From assembly GCF_050436995.1 (NCBI RefSeq), contig NC_134764.1, positions 10,726,001-10,790,000 of the forward strand: a stretch of DNA of 64,000 nt, given 5' to 3'. This DNA comes from Anticarsia gemmatalis. Lineage: Eukaryota > Arthropoda > Insecta > Lepidoptera > Erebidae. This document shows positions 36,138 through 47,580 of the stretch, one piece after another. A model generated the notes under the pieces. It saw only the letters and a program-made list of their open reading frames with translations. It was not told where the DNA came from and did not search any database. The position numbers and the translations under genes were made by a program. How positions within the stretch are numbered: position 1 is the first letter of the stretch; the number at the start of each line of letters is the position of its first letter.

Positions 36138-36743
36138 TACCGTAAAACGGGGTGAATAGAAACAATTTTCAACTTTGTCCTAAAAATTTGTAGCGAATAA
36201 CTTGTTATTTTTATTGTCAGGTTGTTTTATATCATGTCCGTCGCCATGAAGAAAGAGTTAAAACCATATTTGTCCAAAAATATGCATAGTTTTACGATAT
36301 TTCATTAAAAAAATGGTCAATTTCTATTCACCCAGCGATAGGGGTGAATCGAAACGACCAAAGGGGTGAATGGAAAAATTGTGTTTTAAAACGTTTTTTC
36401 AGTTAACAATATTGTATCTTTATAGATAAATATACACCTAAAGAGATAAACACTCCAAACAACTCATTAGAAAATAAATTCCACTTTAAATCCAAAGTTT
36501 TGAAAAAAATGTATGGACCATTAAGGCATTCGAGGACGGTTGACTTTGAAGCAATTTTTTGGGTATAAATATCAATTTAAACATTTAAACAATTATGACA
36601 CCGCAGAGAAGTAATATCGACGTGTAATCATTTCAAATTTGAACAAAATTCTTAAACGAGGAGTACTCAAACATTGGGCTTGAAAACTTTCCTGATTTTT
36701 TTTCTATTCACCCCGCGAATTCTATTCACCCCGTTTTACGGTA
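36138..36743. mobile_element. TIR element of about 606 bp with GGGGTGAAT repeats
   Basis: Perfect 23-bp terminal inverted repeats starting ACCGTAAAACGGGGTGAA at 36139 and ending with the inverse at 36742, in TA context. GGGGTGAAT or its inverse also occurs inside (about 36350, 36363, 36708), beyond the two terminal copies. No transposase frame. Superfamily not assigned; TA flanks fit Tc1/mariner or PIF-like. Confidence 0.8.
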
Positions 36744-36759
36744 CCGTTAGCTGCATAAA

Positions 36760-36930
36760 CCTACCGTTCGATTTTCTACTGGTGGTAATATCGATTTTCC
36801 AAAGTTTGACATTTAAAATGTACTACAAAAATAGTACCTCCGGCCCGCTAGGGACAGTAATCAAATCCTCATGCAATATTTCATGTTAGCTAGCAGGTAG
36901 TCGGTATTCGATAATAGAAAAGAATTTCGC
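36760..36930 (-). mobile_element. MITE, family M, minus strand
   Basis: AGTTTGACATTTAAAATGTA, then AGTACC and CCGGCCCGCTAGGG, is the inverse of the family M interior. It lies immediately beside a plus-strand copy. Confidence 0.6.
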
Positions 36931-36934
36931 TCCT

Positions 36935-37093
36935 GAAAGGTGATACTACGTCCGTCTACCGACAATAGACAAATTTTGTATGAAAATGTGATCAGCGCCT
37001 CTAGCGGGAGCCATAGAAACTATTTTCGCCGTACATTTTAAATGTCAAACTCTCGATAGTCGAATTACCGACTATAGAGAATCGGGCTACCGG
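36935..37093 (+). mobile_element. MITE, family M, plus strand
   Basis: TACCGACAATAGACAAATTT, GATCAGCGCCTCTAGCGGG, AATGTCAAACTCTCGATAG and the right end GAGAATCGGGCTAC, an intact terminal sequence. Confidence 0.7.
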
Positions 37094-37409
37094 TCACTTA
37101 TATACCTTTGCTAACCGCGAACCTTGCATATAAGTCTATCTACTAAGTAGTTTGACTATAGTGTGTTCATATGAATAATATATACTAGGTATTTTGGTTA
37201 GCTAACCTCAATAGTAGTAAATAATGTCATTGATTTGCGGTTTCGTTTGACTTACTGACTATGTTATATACCTAAATACTAATACGAAGAATAACAGAAT
37301 GTGGAGTATGTTTGTTTGAAAGTGTAGATTTTTGTAGGTAGAGTTGGATTTTATTCAGACGTTGTGTACGACATGCATGCATGTATTGTGTTAGCTATTT
37401 AATAACAAT
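37094..37409. other. Unannotated AT-rich stretch
   Basis: No feature recognised. It leads into the hairpin that follows. Confidence 0.45.
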
Positions 37410-37470
37410 ATAGCACATCTCCCGTAAGTCGTACAGGACTTACCTGTACGACTTACGGGAGATGTGCTAT
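37410..37470. repeat. Perfect 28-bp hairpin
   Basis: Arms 37410-37437 and 37443-37470 are exact inverse complements (ATAGCACATCTCCCGTAAG at the outer end) with a 5-base loop, ACTTA. Pairing extends by AACAAT/ATTGTT beyond a 2-base bulge. The stem contains CG-bearing unique sequence rather than simple AT repeats. Confidence 0.85.
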
Positions 37471-38727
37471 TTATTGTTTTAAGAAGGATTTGTATTAGGA
37501 AATGAAATTGTTGGTACTTTTCAATGCGCATGCATGTGCACTTACAATTAAAACTGTATATAAAAGAAAGACAAAACACTGTACAACTTATTAGCTTATT
37601 ATACGAGCTCACACCACGTTTATCAATAGGACAGTAATTGTTGTTTCGACCAGAATGCACAATAAAAAAAAATCAATCTTGTCAAAATTTTGCATAACAT
37701 TTGACCTTTCAAAAAAGCTATCATCCACAAAGCACAACTTCAAACGACTATTTCTGTAGCACACAATAACTTGTCCTACACAAGAATCGAATACACGACA
37801 CTGCGGTTCACCACTGTTATTCACAGATACTCACATTCTGCTACCTAAAAGGTCAAATGTCCAAATGTACCAGTATTCAAGCTTGTTGTTTCATAGTGGG
37901 TGGGCACAGATTTATTTGACAGATACCGTAGTGTGAGGTGTAACATAAAACATAGTGCTTTAGGGGATAAGTATATAACGCCCACATAGCGCCGTGTAGG
38001 TGTTGATATTTAAAATTGCTTTTTATTTATTAAACTAGCCGTAATTTTTTTATGGTTATTTATTTGTCTTCTTTTGATAATCACTGTACTAAGAACGTAA
38101 TACCTATGTATTACGTTCTACTTAAGAATTGGCTACTTATTAAGCAAAGAAAAACATTTAGATTTAAGCAAGCATTATTCTCTTTTTAAAACCACTATGC
38201 CTAAACCTCTCCTCGGTGTTAATTATAAATGGCAAATTTTAATCGAAATAAGTTAGTTGTTTTGGCGTGAAAGACAGAAAAACAAATGCACATTCTTTTG
38301 TATTCTTTGTCTGCAAAATTGATGTATTTTTGAATTTTCTGTAGGTATCTATGTTATGTGTGTTTTCTAGAAAATCTAAAAGACCTAGTATGGTAAAACA
38401 CCTTATTAAGACTCTACATAGAGCCGCTATATCGTTAATTGATGCATCCTCTACTTAATACACATAAGACGTCTTCAAACTCTATTTATAAAAGACTTCA
38501 TTATCATAAGTCAGCTCATGAATAGCGCAGAAATATAAATGTAGAGTCTTTGTCTGACGTCTAAATGTTTGTATTTATTCAGTTACAACTTTCAAATGTA
38601 GACAGTACAAGCAATTGAGAGATAATAACAAATATTAGACTATTATAAGGTATTTATATTTGCCTAATGTTAAAACGCATAAGTTTAAAAGTAAAAAGGA
38701 ATTTCGTTTGACTAAAAATTTTTTTTT
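37471..38727. other. Unannotated, with a small hairpin
   Basis: A 12-bp inverted repeat, AGAACGTAATAC, with loop CTAT lies at 38092-38119. Nothing else is recognised. Confidence 0.45.
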
Positions 38728-38800
38728 TACCCGCACTTGGCCAGCGTGGCGGAATCAAAACCTAACCCCTCCCTAGTTTGGGACAGTAATGGGTTAAAAA
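38728..38800 (-). repeat. Retroelement-tail fragment, minus
   Basis: CGCACTTGGCCAGCGTGGCG then CCTAACCCCTCCCTAGTTTG and GGGACAGTAATGGG is the inverse of the block at 43835 and 63372. Confidence 0.65.
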
Positions 38801-40009
38801 AAAATGTATTTCGCATTGCGAAAATTAAATAAATAAAAAGAGCCATGAGTGTCAATATTTTTGGTATTTTCGATAGGAATAAAACTAATGATAGTTAATT
38901 TATCAAACTACAGTATTTTCTTGTATACTCATTTAAAGACTAAGATACCATAAAACTTTAAAATATTTTTCGGGTATCCATATAAAATATAAACAAATTA
39001 TGTTTATATTTTTCCATGAAATTTCCGTTCCCAAAATAATAATATTATTATTATTTTTACTTACAATCTACTTTAGATAATGTCTTTAACCTTTCGCGAC
39101 ACCCTTGGGAACTAATTCAGCGATATTATTTTACGTAATACATTACTTAATATATTTCCTTATAATGTGTTTTATCGTACATCCATAGAACCTTCCTGTA
39201 GTTATAATATAACTACAAAATAAATTGTCTGTTGGTTACGCTTTTATAGCTAAACTGCTGCATTATTTAAAAGAGATTTGCTGCGATTCGATAGTAGTGT
39301 TATCAAAGCTATTTTTAAGATTAATAATAGCGTAATTAGTACAATTTCTGAAGACTTTATAAATAACCTTTTTGGGAGCTGTAAAAACCGAGCGATATAA
39401 GAAATTGCAACATCTCCCATGCATTCCAACATAACATAACAATGATTTTATACAAGAACCTATACGTGCTCCAATCTGCTTGTGTTTAAAAACTCAATAC
39501 ATAATAATTATAACAGCCAGACTGAATTAAACATAGCTATCAAATCAACACTTAAAGGTAAAGTCAAAGCATCAACTATAATCATTTTGCAATTAACGTA
39601 CGTGATCATGACCTTTTATAAATAACTTTACTAATTGTAGAGTAATGTAGAGTCATTTAATTTATAATCAGTGAACAATCAGAGCGATTAAATAATTGTT
39701 AGAGTGACTTAGTGATTTATTTAAAGCAACTTTACATTTTTAATTAATATGAATCTGCTAATGTAGTTTGATGCTCGAATGTCAGTTAATCTTCGAACTA
39801 AGAAAAATAGGAAAATGTGTAAAATATGCAATTTTTTGCTTTAGTTCTTCTTCCAAAAAGATATTTTGGTTTCTTAATTTTTTTTCTAAATTAAGCGAGT
39901 TTGGGACTTAAAAAAAATTAAAAACTGTTTAAAGAACTGTCAGTTATGCAAAATTCCTTCTTCATATTATGTTTCCAATAAAATACCTCTAAACAACAGA
40001 TTTAATACC
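38801..40009. other. Unannotated AT-rich stretch
   Basis: No feature recognised. Confidence 0.45.
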
Positions 40010-40860
40010 GACTCTACATAATACTTTGCTCTATTTTAGTCGTAGACAACTACACTAAGTAGTAAATGTGGGCAATAGCCCATGAATGAGCGTGTTGAGG
40101 CATAGCAACGTGTAGAGATTGCGCGCGCAACACGCTCTACCGGAGCAACTGGTTTTGTACATAGAACAACCGGATTGTTCAGGTAGAGTCGACTCTATGT
40201 AGAGTTTTTGATGAAGTTATAGTTCTTTAAAGTCTAAAAAGAGTTATGTTGTAAGTAAAGATAGAGTTGGAAAATGTAAGGAATTTAAAAAGTATTTTTA
40301 TTTAATTTGAATAGTTGGCCGGTTCTCTATTTCGCAAGCTCTTATTGTAAAAAATTTGAAACATTCAGAATTAGTTTTAAAGTTACCCAAAAACTTTGAT
40401 TTGAAACATTTTATCAACACGCAAAAAACCTTTATTCAATCTGGATCTAAATAAATTTACCTCACAAATTATGTAAATAGCTAACATACTTACTCTACCT
40501 TTATATTCACAAAACACTGATATGACAAAAAACCTTCACGATCCTTCAAAACTGAATTACCTTAAACGTGACAACTGCAAAATTCACCCCACGATAGTTT
40601 CCCCTCCTTGATATTCAAAGCTCGTAGGCATAAAACAAATTTACGAAAAACGACTCTACTCTGTATATTTTGCTCTATGTACCTTGCCCACGCTTTACCT
40701 ACAAACAGTCGGTGTAGTAGCCAGTACGCAGCAAACTTTCGTCTCTACCAGACGTGTCAAACTGTCTCTAGCATATTTCGCGAACTCTACCAAACTTTGA
40801 GACGAACTTTTTTTATTTTTGTATGTGATTTTAACTGAAGTGATAGAGTGCCTTATTGTG
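40010..40860 (+). promoter_or_regulatory. CTCTA-rich segment upstream of possible exon
   Basis: CTCTA or TAGAG occurs about fifteen times in this interval, including GGTAGAGTCGACTCTATG (about 40181-40198, largely palindromic). A GAGCGTGTTG/CAACACGCTC inverted repeat at about 40087-40137 encloses TTGCGCGCGCAA. The density looks higher than in neighbouring DNA by eye. No TATA box or initiator is clear. Role uncertain. Confidence 0.25.
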
Positions 40861-40875
40861 TGTGATGAGTGTAAG

Positions 40876-40931
40876 ATGAATGGGATAGTGATAGAGCCTG
40901 AGGTAGCGAAGGATGCTGCTCTTACAGAAAG
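40876..40931 (+). CDS. Possible first coding exon, protein unknown
   Basis: From an ATG at 40876 the frame reads MNGIVIEPEVAKDAALTE and then reaches a strong donor, GAAAG|GTAAGAT, after which the frame would stop in the intron. The amino-acid composition (acidic and alanine-rich) looks more like protein than the AT-driven frames nearby. A short upstream frame starting at 40865 ends before this ATG. No acceptor precedes it, so it would be a first exon. No homologue is recognised, and the evidence is only a donor site plus 18 codons. Confidence 0.25.
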
Positions 40932-41551
40932 GTAAGATTTAATTAATGTACAGTTAAATGGTCAAGGGTGATGAATCTCGCGATTGATTTATGGTCGATA
41001 TTGATTGATTTATCGGATTTTGAAAATATTTTTATTCATCCTATTTTTGTATAACAATGTTCAATAAGTTATTACAGTCAATTGCAATAGAAAAGCAGTT
41101 TTTTTTAATTAACTGCATAATATGCCAATCACTGTTACAGTTTACAAAAATAAAAAAGTAATTTTTAAGTTATGATGTATATTTTTTGAGACGGTTATAA
41201 TTTTTAACTTAATATAATATTACCGTTACAATAACAACAACATAAAATGAAATATAAACACAAAGTAATTCATTTAAAAAATAATAAATGGTCTACGGGA
41301 GTTAACTCCAAATGACTTAGAATTAAAATAACCCTCACAAAAATTGATTGCTCTCTATAACCTACAACCAGAAAATATAAACCAGCTAAAAATATTTAAA
41401 AAACGACGGCTCACTTACAAATAAATTACATAGTATAAAATCAATTGCGATTTTTGAATAAAAACTGACGCTTTTTAAAACTTATTATTAATGATTTAAC
41501 TGGCAGTTCAAAATACAGAGTCAATGAAAAAAGTCCCAAATTATTTGACAA
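40932..41551. other. Unannotated AT-rich stretch
   Basis: No feature recognised; intronic if the preceding exon is real. Confidence 0.4.
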
Positions 41552-41795
41552 CTAGCTGACCCGCGCAACTTCGCTTGCGTCACCTAAGAGAATGGGTCAA
41601 AATTTTCCCCGTTTTTGTAACATTTCTCGTTGCTACTCCGCTCCTAATGACAGTAGCGTGATGCTATATAGCCTATAGCCTTCCTCAATAAATGGGCTAT
41701 CTAACACTGAAAGAATTTTTCAAATCGGACCAGTAGTTCCCGAGATTAGCGCGTTCGAACAAACAAACTCTTCAGCTTTATAATATTAGTATAGA
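41552..41795 (-). mobile_element. Non-autonomous Helitron, family A, minus strand
   Basis: Left CTAGCTGACCCGCGCAACTT, right ATAATATTAGTATAGA, between A and T. No flanking duplication. Confidence 0.9.
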
Positions 41796-42333
41796 TTCAT
41801 CAACTTGTAAAACTAATTTAAACTTATTTTACGATAGCAACAAGCATCAAACACATAAACATTAAAAAAGTAGCAAAAAAAATTCAAAAATATTTCCCAA
41901 TAATTTAAATTTCTTATAACAAATCACCTGTCATAATGTGAGTAAGAACATCAGTCATTAGGTCAAAAGTCAGCCAAGTTAATTATATACATGAACGTAA
42001 ATAATAAAATATTGTGTAATTAAGTATTAAACTATAGGTAAGAAATATTTGATTGATCATCTGTGCTATTACGCAAACTGTGAGGAGGGAATTAAAATTG
42101 ATATCTATAAATTATGTGTTTAGAGAAAAACATAGTTATTTTGTTTAGTTCCAAAACTCAGCATATAATTACATATTATTCTTCGGTTATCAAACATGTT
42201 TTTAATTATTCGCATCTTTTGTGTGTAGTATTTTTTATAAGCTCTATGAACTTAAGAACTTACAGAACAGCTTAATTTAGGACTTAAATCAACAACAACG
42301 ATAATATTCTAAACTCTGAACGAAGCTGCAAAA
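41796..42333. other. Unannotated AT-rich stretch
   Basis: No feature recognised. Confidence 0.45.
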
Positions 42334-42921
<588 letters not shown>

Positions 42922-43407
42922 TGCTTTAATACATTTTAACTTTGTTTTACAGACTTCCTTAAAAAACAGTTTTTAATTATGTAGCTAAATGATTACTTAA
43001 CCACAGAAATACTTATTCTAACACAATAATTAAATATTTCATTGGGCTACGTATCCCTCCAATTCAGGAGAAGACCCTTGCCCAGTAATGAGGGAGTCAT
43101 GGTTTAGAACAATGCTAAATACCCAAACTTTAAATCAAAGCATTAGTATATATTAAAAAAAATCTAGTAACACAACATTCATTTAATCTCACAAAACTAA
43201 AAAACGTGCCGAAATAATAAATCTTATATCTTGTATACAGCTTGTCATTCAATCTGATTTCAACATGGTTTGATCGTTGCTAACGATAAATAAACCAGTT
43301 TGTACTCATCGACAACACTATAAACTTGTAGGCGACGCTTGTATCAATCTTAATCAAACTTTACTCCATACTCTTTTGCTCCAAACACACATTTATTACT
43401 CGATAAT
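42922..43407. other. Unannotated, with retroelement-tail scrap
   Basis: At about 43055-43130, CTCCAATTCAGGAGAAGACC and CCCAGTAATGAGGGAG is a scrap of the 43835 family. Confidence 0.45.
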
Positions 43408-43634
43408 TGCGCTCACCGGTCGGTAAACGATCTGTGGGTTAAGCAAACCTTCATCATTCTATAGATGGGTGACCGCATGGTGGTATTTGAACTGGGCATC
43501 TCCATACTTCGGAGGGCACGTAAAAAGTCGGTCTCGGTTGTTGTCAACTAAGATAACAGTCGTAAAGCCACGGCAACGGCCTTTCGGGTGGTTTGAGCAA
43601 CTTTGACACTAGGTTGACCACTAACCATACGACA
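43408..43634 (+). mobile_element. 5S-rRNA-like SINE
   Basis: GGGTTAAGCAAA (to 43447) and GATGGGTGACCGC at 43464-43476 lie in 5S rRNA order. The body has TCGGAGGGCACGTAAAAAG and the tail CACTAGGTTGACCACTAACC, then an (AAAC)n-like end. Its minus-strand frame is not a gene. Confidence 0.8.
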
Positions 43635-43744
43635 AACAAAACAAACTTGATAATTTAGCGAAAACGAGTATTTATGTATCGACCGCATAACCGCATATCT
43701 TTTGTAAAAGTAATACGCAACGGGGCATGCACAGTGATGCAATA

Positions 43745-43800
43745 GAGGGCGAGCTTATTGCCATATTTCCATCGGGCACGTTACCTAACTCCGAGCTACT
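43745..43800 (+). repeat. GGGCGAGC-TTGCC repeat fragment
   Basis: AGGGCGAGCTTATTGCCATA then GGGCACGTTACC is a fragment of the family at 59519-59740. Confidence 0.45.
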
Positions 43801-43834
43801 ATATAGACTAATTTAATAAAATAAATTTAACCCA

Positions 43835-43986
43835 TTACGGACCCACCGTTGGGCAAGACTCTCCTCCAGTAATGAAGGAGGGTAAGGCTTTGAGTCTACC
43901 ACGCTGGCTAATTGCGAGTTGGGGACTTTGCATACCTTCAAGAACTGATTTAAAGAACTCTCAGGTATTGCATACCTGAGAGTTCT
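43835..43986 (+). repeat. Retroelement-tail block ending in a hairpin
   Basis: CCACCGTTGGGCAAGACTCT, then ACCACGCTGGCTAATTGCG and GGGGACTTTGCATACC is the common block. It finishes with an exact 15-bp inverted repeat, AGAACTCTCAGGTAT/ATACCTGAGAGTTCT (43954-43968, 43972-43986), loop TGC. Confidence 0.7.
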
Positions 43987-45339
43987 CCTTCTGAGGTAAC
44001 AAATTGGACTAAAAAAATCAAAAGCTAAAGCAAAGTTTTTATTGTGAACCGAGTGATTTAATTAAATATAAACAGCACTACTGTATAAAATTTTAATACT
44101 TCCGCTATGTAGTTCATTTATATCGTAACAGGAAATAATTTATTTAACTGATAAATAATATTATGAAATAGAATAATATTTCGAAGCAGTTATTTTAAAA
44201 TCCCGGTTGTCAATTACAACGAGTTCGTTAAAGTAAAGCCTTCGGGCGGATTTAAACCACTTGCCTTGATCAATTTAAAACTTGTGTTATTTTAGAAATA
44301 TTGGAATATTAAATGTTTTTCCTGGGAACATTTGAGGTTCATGTCTGCAACTAAATCGGGCTGAGAATTTGTATAATAAACAACTACGGCCAGTTTAATT
44401 TAAACTACCCAACTTTGCAGGACTTTGTTCATAGTGTCCAATTGTACCGATACACAGATACATTCTCTATTTCCTAACTTTCATAGACCGGTGCCCGGTA
44501 GGACGGCTAAACCGACAAAACCAGTCAGCCAGAACGACAGATTTACGTGCTCTCCGAGAAAAATGTTTCATTGGCCTGTGTCCATCTATTGCAGATGATT
44601 CAGGTGGCGTCAGATAGAGGAATATTAATAATGAGGAACATCTTCGTCCGTGGCTTAAAAGAACTATGCGGGAGTGATAACCGCGACCGCACATTTGGCA
44701 GATAAAAGAATGACCTCGGGCTCTACGAGACTAAAAGGTCTACAATATCAACTTCCTAACTCCGGCCAAAATTTGAGAATGTTTTCACAGAAAAACTGAG
44801 AAAAGACTTTTTGCCTGATCCAGAATACACAATTGAAGGCGCCACAGAGACAGCCAAAACGAAAATTTTGGGATAGTTACATTCATTCATTTCAAAAATA
44901 TTATAAACAGGTATAAACGTTTCATTGATTCATACAAACGGAAAATCCGGCTCATAAATATATAAAGTAATATATAAATATGTATTTACCGTCTATAGTA
45001 ATAATAAATTATTGTTTTCGATATATTCGTGTTTTGTTTGTATTTATTGTTTATATAATATAAATATGAGGAAAATTATTTATTTTGGATACGTATGTTT
45101 TATTATTTTTGGATGGAAAATGTAATGTGGGAAATTTCCTGTAGTATTTAATAGCATTTATGATATTATTACTAAATCGAAGGTTATTGATAAATAAAGG
45201 AACAAAAATCACATTGTACTTTGTAGTATTTTATTTACAGTGGTCGTATAAGTGCCACAGTTAAAAAAAATCACTACTACGATTTTCTATTTATTCATAA
45301 AACTAATACTTCAACTATCTCTATCATCAGCCTAGCCTT
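43987..45339. other. Unannotated; GC-richer block 44467-44870
   Basis: The block at 44467-44870 is less AT-rich (GACCGGTGCCCGGTAGGACG) and carries a 75-codon minus-strand frame without a recognised domain. A decayed transposon is possible. The rest is AT-rich. Confidence 0.4.
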
Positions 45340-45465
45340 TTTCCGTCTAAGTTTGAGTCGGCTGCCAGTCTCACCGGATGCAGCTGAATACCAGTTACCT
45401 CCACAACCCAGTTACCTGGGTTATAATACGGAGGCTTGTCCCTGGGTAAGACCGGAACTTCAACT
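45340..45465 (+). repeat. CCGGTCTCACCGGA repeat copy
   Basis: GAGTCGGCTGCCAGTCTCAC, then GGATGCAGCTGAATACCAGT and ACCCAGTTACCTGGG, with GGTAAGACCGG at the end. Longer than the 19303 copy. Confidence 0.7.
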
Positions 45466-45529
45466 ATCTTTTATTATTTCTAAGAGGAAACCTTGCATGC
45501 CTAAAATTTGCTTACTAAATTTATTAAGG

Positions 45530-45650
45530 GTATGCAAAGTCCCCAACGCGCACTTGGCCAGCGTGGTGGACTCAAGGCCTAACCCCTCCCCCTCGTTTGG
45601 GAGGAGACCCTTGCTCTGCAGTGGGACAGTAATGGGTTATAAAAAAAAGA
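45530..45650 (-). repeat. Retroelement-tail block, minus
   Basis: CGCACTTGGCCAGCGTGGTG, then CTCAAGGCCTAACCCCTCCC and GGGACAGTAATGGGTTA, the inverse of the 43835 block. The 104-codon frame at 45353-45667 runs through this and the preceding repeat and is not a gene. Confidence 0.7.
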
Positions 45651-45651
45651 G

Positions 45652-45838
45652 ACAGCTCCTGCACTAAAAATTGTTCTTTTGTCGTATGCACTTTTACAAA
45701 CGATCAACAACTGACACAAAGTACAACCAAACCCGAAATAACGATTTGTGGATCGCACAAATAACTGTCCTGAGTGGTAATCGAACCCACGACCCTCGAC
45801 TCTATGGTAGTGGTGTAGCGATCCGTCAATTCCCGCTA
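45652..45838 (-). mobile_element. tRNA-derived SINE, minus strand
   Basis: TTTGTGGATCGCACAAATAA, then a B-box region GGTAATCGAACCCACGACC and a degraded A-box region. It lies directly beside the retroelement-tail block. The short frame across it is not a gene. Confidence 0.75.
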
Positions 45839-46426
45839 ATTTTTATCAAAATCTTAATATGACCACATTTATAATTTAAGTAATTTAAGCCACTTAAGTC
45901 GTTTTAAAACTAACTATACGTCTTGATGGTATGTCGATGACGTTCCTATCTATAAGAGGTCAAAGTACCAACTTATTTTTTACCAGTACACCATTATAAA
46001 TTAGTCTCATTAAATATAGTAAAAAATATAATAATATATCGTTGGTTCATATTTCATAGAAACAAAAAATGTTATTAGTTGTTGTAAAAAATAGATACAC
46101 AGTTGAAAATAATGACTTTCTTGTTCAAAATAAAAAGGTTTTTGTTTAATCTTATTTGAAAAAATTATATTCTTTATTATTACTTGTATTTATTTTAAAA
46201 AGATTACTTTATTTATAATAATTTGCAAAAGAGTCAGGTACGTAGTATTCGTAGCCGGCGCTACTGTATGACAAGATGTATGAAGGATGTGAATGAAGCG
46301 AGGGAAGTTTTGCCCCCAAATCTTTTCAGTAGTTAATTCATGAAAAAGATACAGATAAAGCTACTTATGCATTGAAACATTAGTAAGGATTCAACACTAA
46401 CTTTTAAACTCTCGCGTTGCTTGTTT
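45839..46426. other. Unannotated AT-rich stretch
   Basis: GACAAGATGTATGAAGGATG then TGAATGAAGCGA at about 46269-46302 is an inverted scrap of the 34330 family. Confidence 0.4.
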
Positions 46427-46519
46427 TATATAATAGGATACGGGAATTAACGCGAACACGCATTTTACCTTAAAATGCCTAACGTTTCGACTCAGGCAAT
46501 TCCCGTATCCTATTATATA
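46427..46519. mobile_element. Short MITE-like element with nested hairpin
   Basis: Exact 22-bp inverted arms, ending TAATAGGATACGGGAATT on the left, at 46427-46448 and 46498-46519. Inside is a second 8-bp stem, GCATTTTA/TAAAATGC (46460-46478), and AACGTTTCGACTCAGG. At 93 bp it has no coding capacity. Confidence 0.7.
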
Positions 46520-46872
46520 TTATTATATAGGATCCAACCCTTTGCGATCCTTGATCAAAAGCAATCAATATAAAAAAATCATACCAAATCCATACCAGTT
46601 TAAAAACTTAAGAAGTGACCTTACGAACAAAAGTTTTACACACCGCGGGATTTGAACCTTACTCACCGTCGCTAGTATGAGTCACTGGGAACCCTGGAAA
46701 CTTTCAAAAAGTATAAAGTTAAAGTTGTTCAATAAAATCCGTTCCTTTACACATTAGTACTTGTCTAACTTACTCGTATAATAAACGACCTATAAGTTTT
46801 TATTGGTTATAGTGTGTTTTGTCACATTCAATCAATTTTGAAACTGTGTTAGAGTGAAAGAGACACAATACT
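46520..46872. other. Unannotated, with tRNA-like scrap
   Basis: GCGGGATTTGAACCTTACTC at about 46645 may be an inverted B box of an old SINE. Confidence 0.4.
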
Positions 46873-47035
46873 GTAGCTTGATTCTCTACTACTATTGACT
46901 ACCGACAACCGGCTAGATAGAGTTATTTAACACTAAAATCTGTTAAGCGCCTCTAGCGGGCTCCGTAGAACTATTTTGGCAGACATTTTAAGTAGCAAAT
47001 TCTAGTACAGACTATACCATAGTATGCTCTTGAAA
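46873..47035 (+). mobile_element. MITE, family M, degraded copy
   Basis: GTAGCTTGATTCTCTACTAC at the left, ACCGACAACCGGCTAG, AGCGCCTCTAGCGGGC. The right end is degraded. Confidence 0.65.
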
Positions 47036-47580
47036 TGCCTCCTATGATTTCAATACTCATAATATGTAAGTAGATGCTCCCACCATGCTTCCAATACTAT
47101 TCGATTTTTTTTTATTAGTACCTTAATATATTGATTTAATTGATGTTCTCATAAATGAAGATAAAAAGCATTTTTGCGCCGTTATATCTATATATTATTT
47201 AGTCCAATTTGTAAACTCCAATAGTTATATTATTATCATCAACTACAAAAGCAATCGTCGGAGAACAGGAAGAATTACAAAAAAATATCATAAAAGATTT
47301 AGTCAATATCCGAACCATTCATTGATACATTTACATCGTAACTACGCGGAAATCGAAGCCACGACCCTCAAGATACAATCAGTGTATCAATAAGGTCAAA
47401 ACATTACGCGCGAATTGTGTTTTTAATTTTTTTCGCGATAGCCATGCTTGTTTCCTTATTGGGGTAGAATCATTTATGTTCTGGCAAAACATCCCTAGTA
47501 CGTGTAATTATGCGAGTCTTTCTGGTCTGCTTCGTGTTTACATAAGGCATGGCGTGATAGGAACACAAGTAAGACCGCTA
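47036..47580. other. Unannotated, with SINE trace at 47275-47415
   Basis: GGAAATCGAAGCCACGACCC resembles an inverted B box. The rest is AT-rich. Confidence 0.4.

Noticed and set aside
44467..44694. 75-codon minus-strand frame in a GC-richer block
   Set aside because: No domain or start context recognised; the GC content alone can keep a short frame open.
45353..45667. Longest open frame, 104 codons on the plus strand
   Set aside because: It runs through two unrelated dispersed repeats (CCGGTCTCACCGGA block and retroelement-tail block) and has no protein-like domain.
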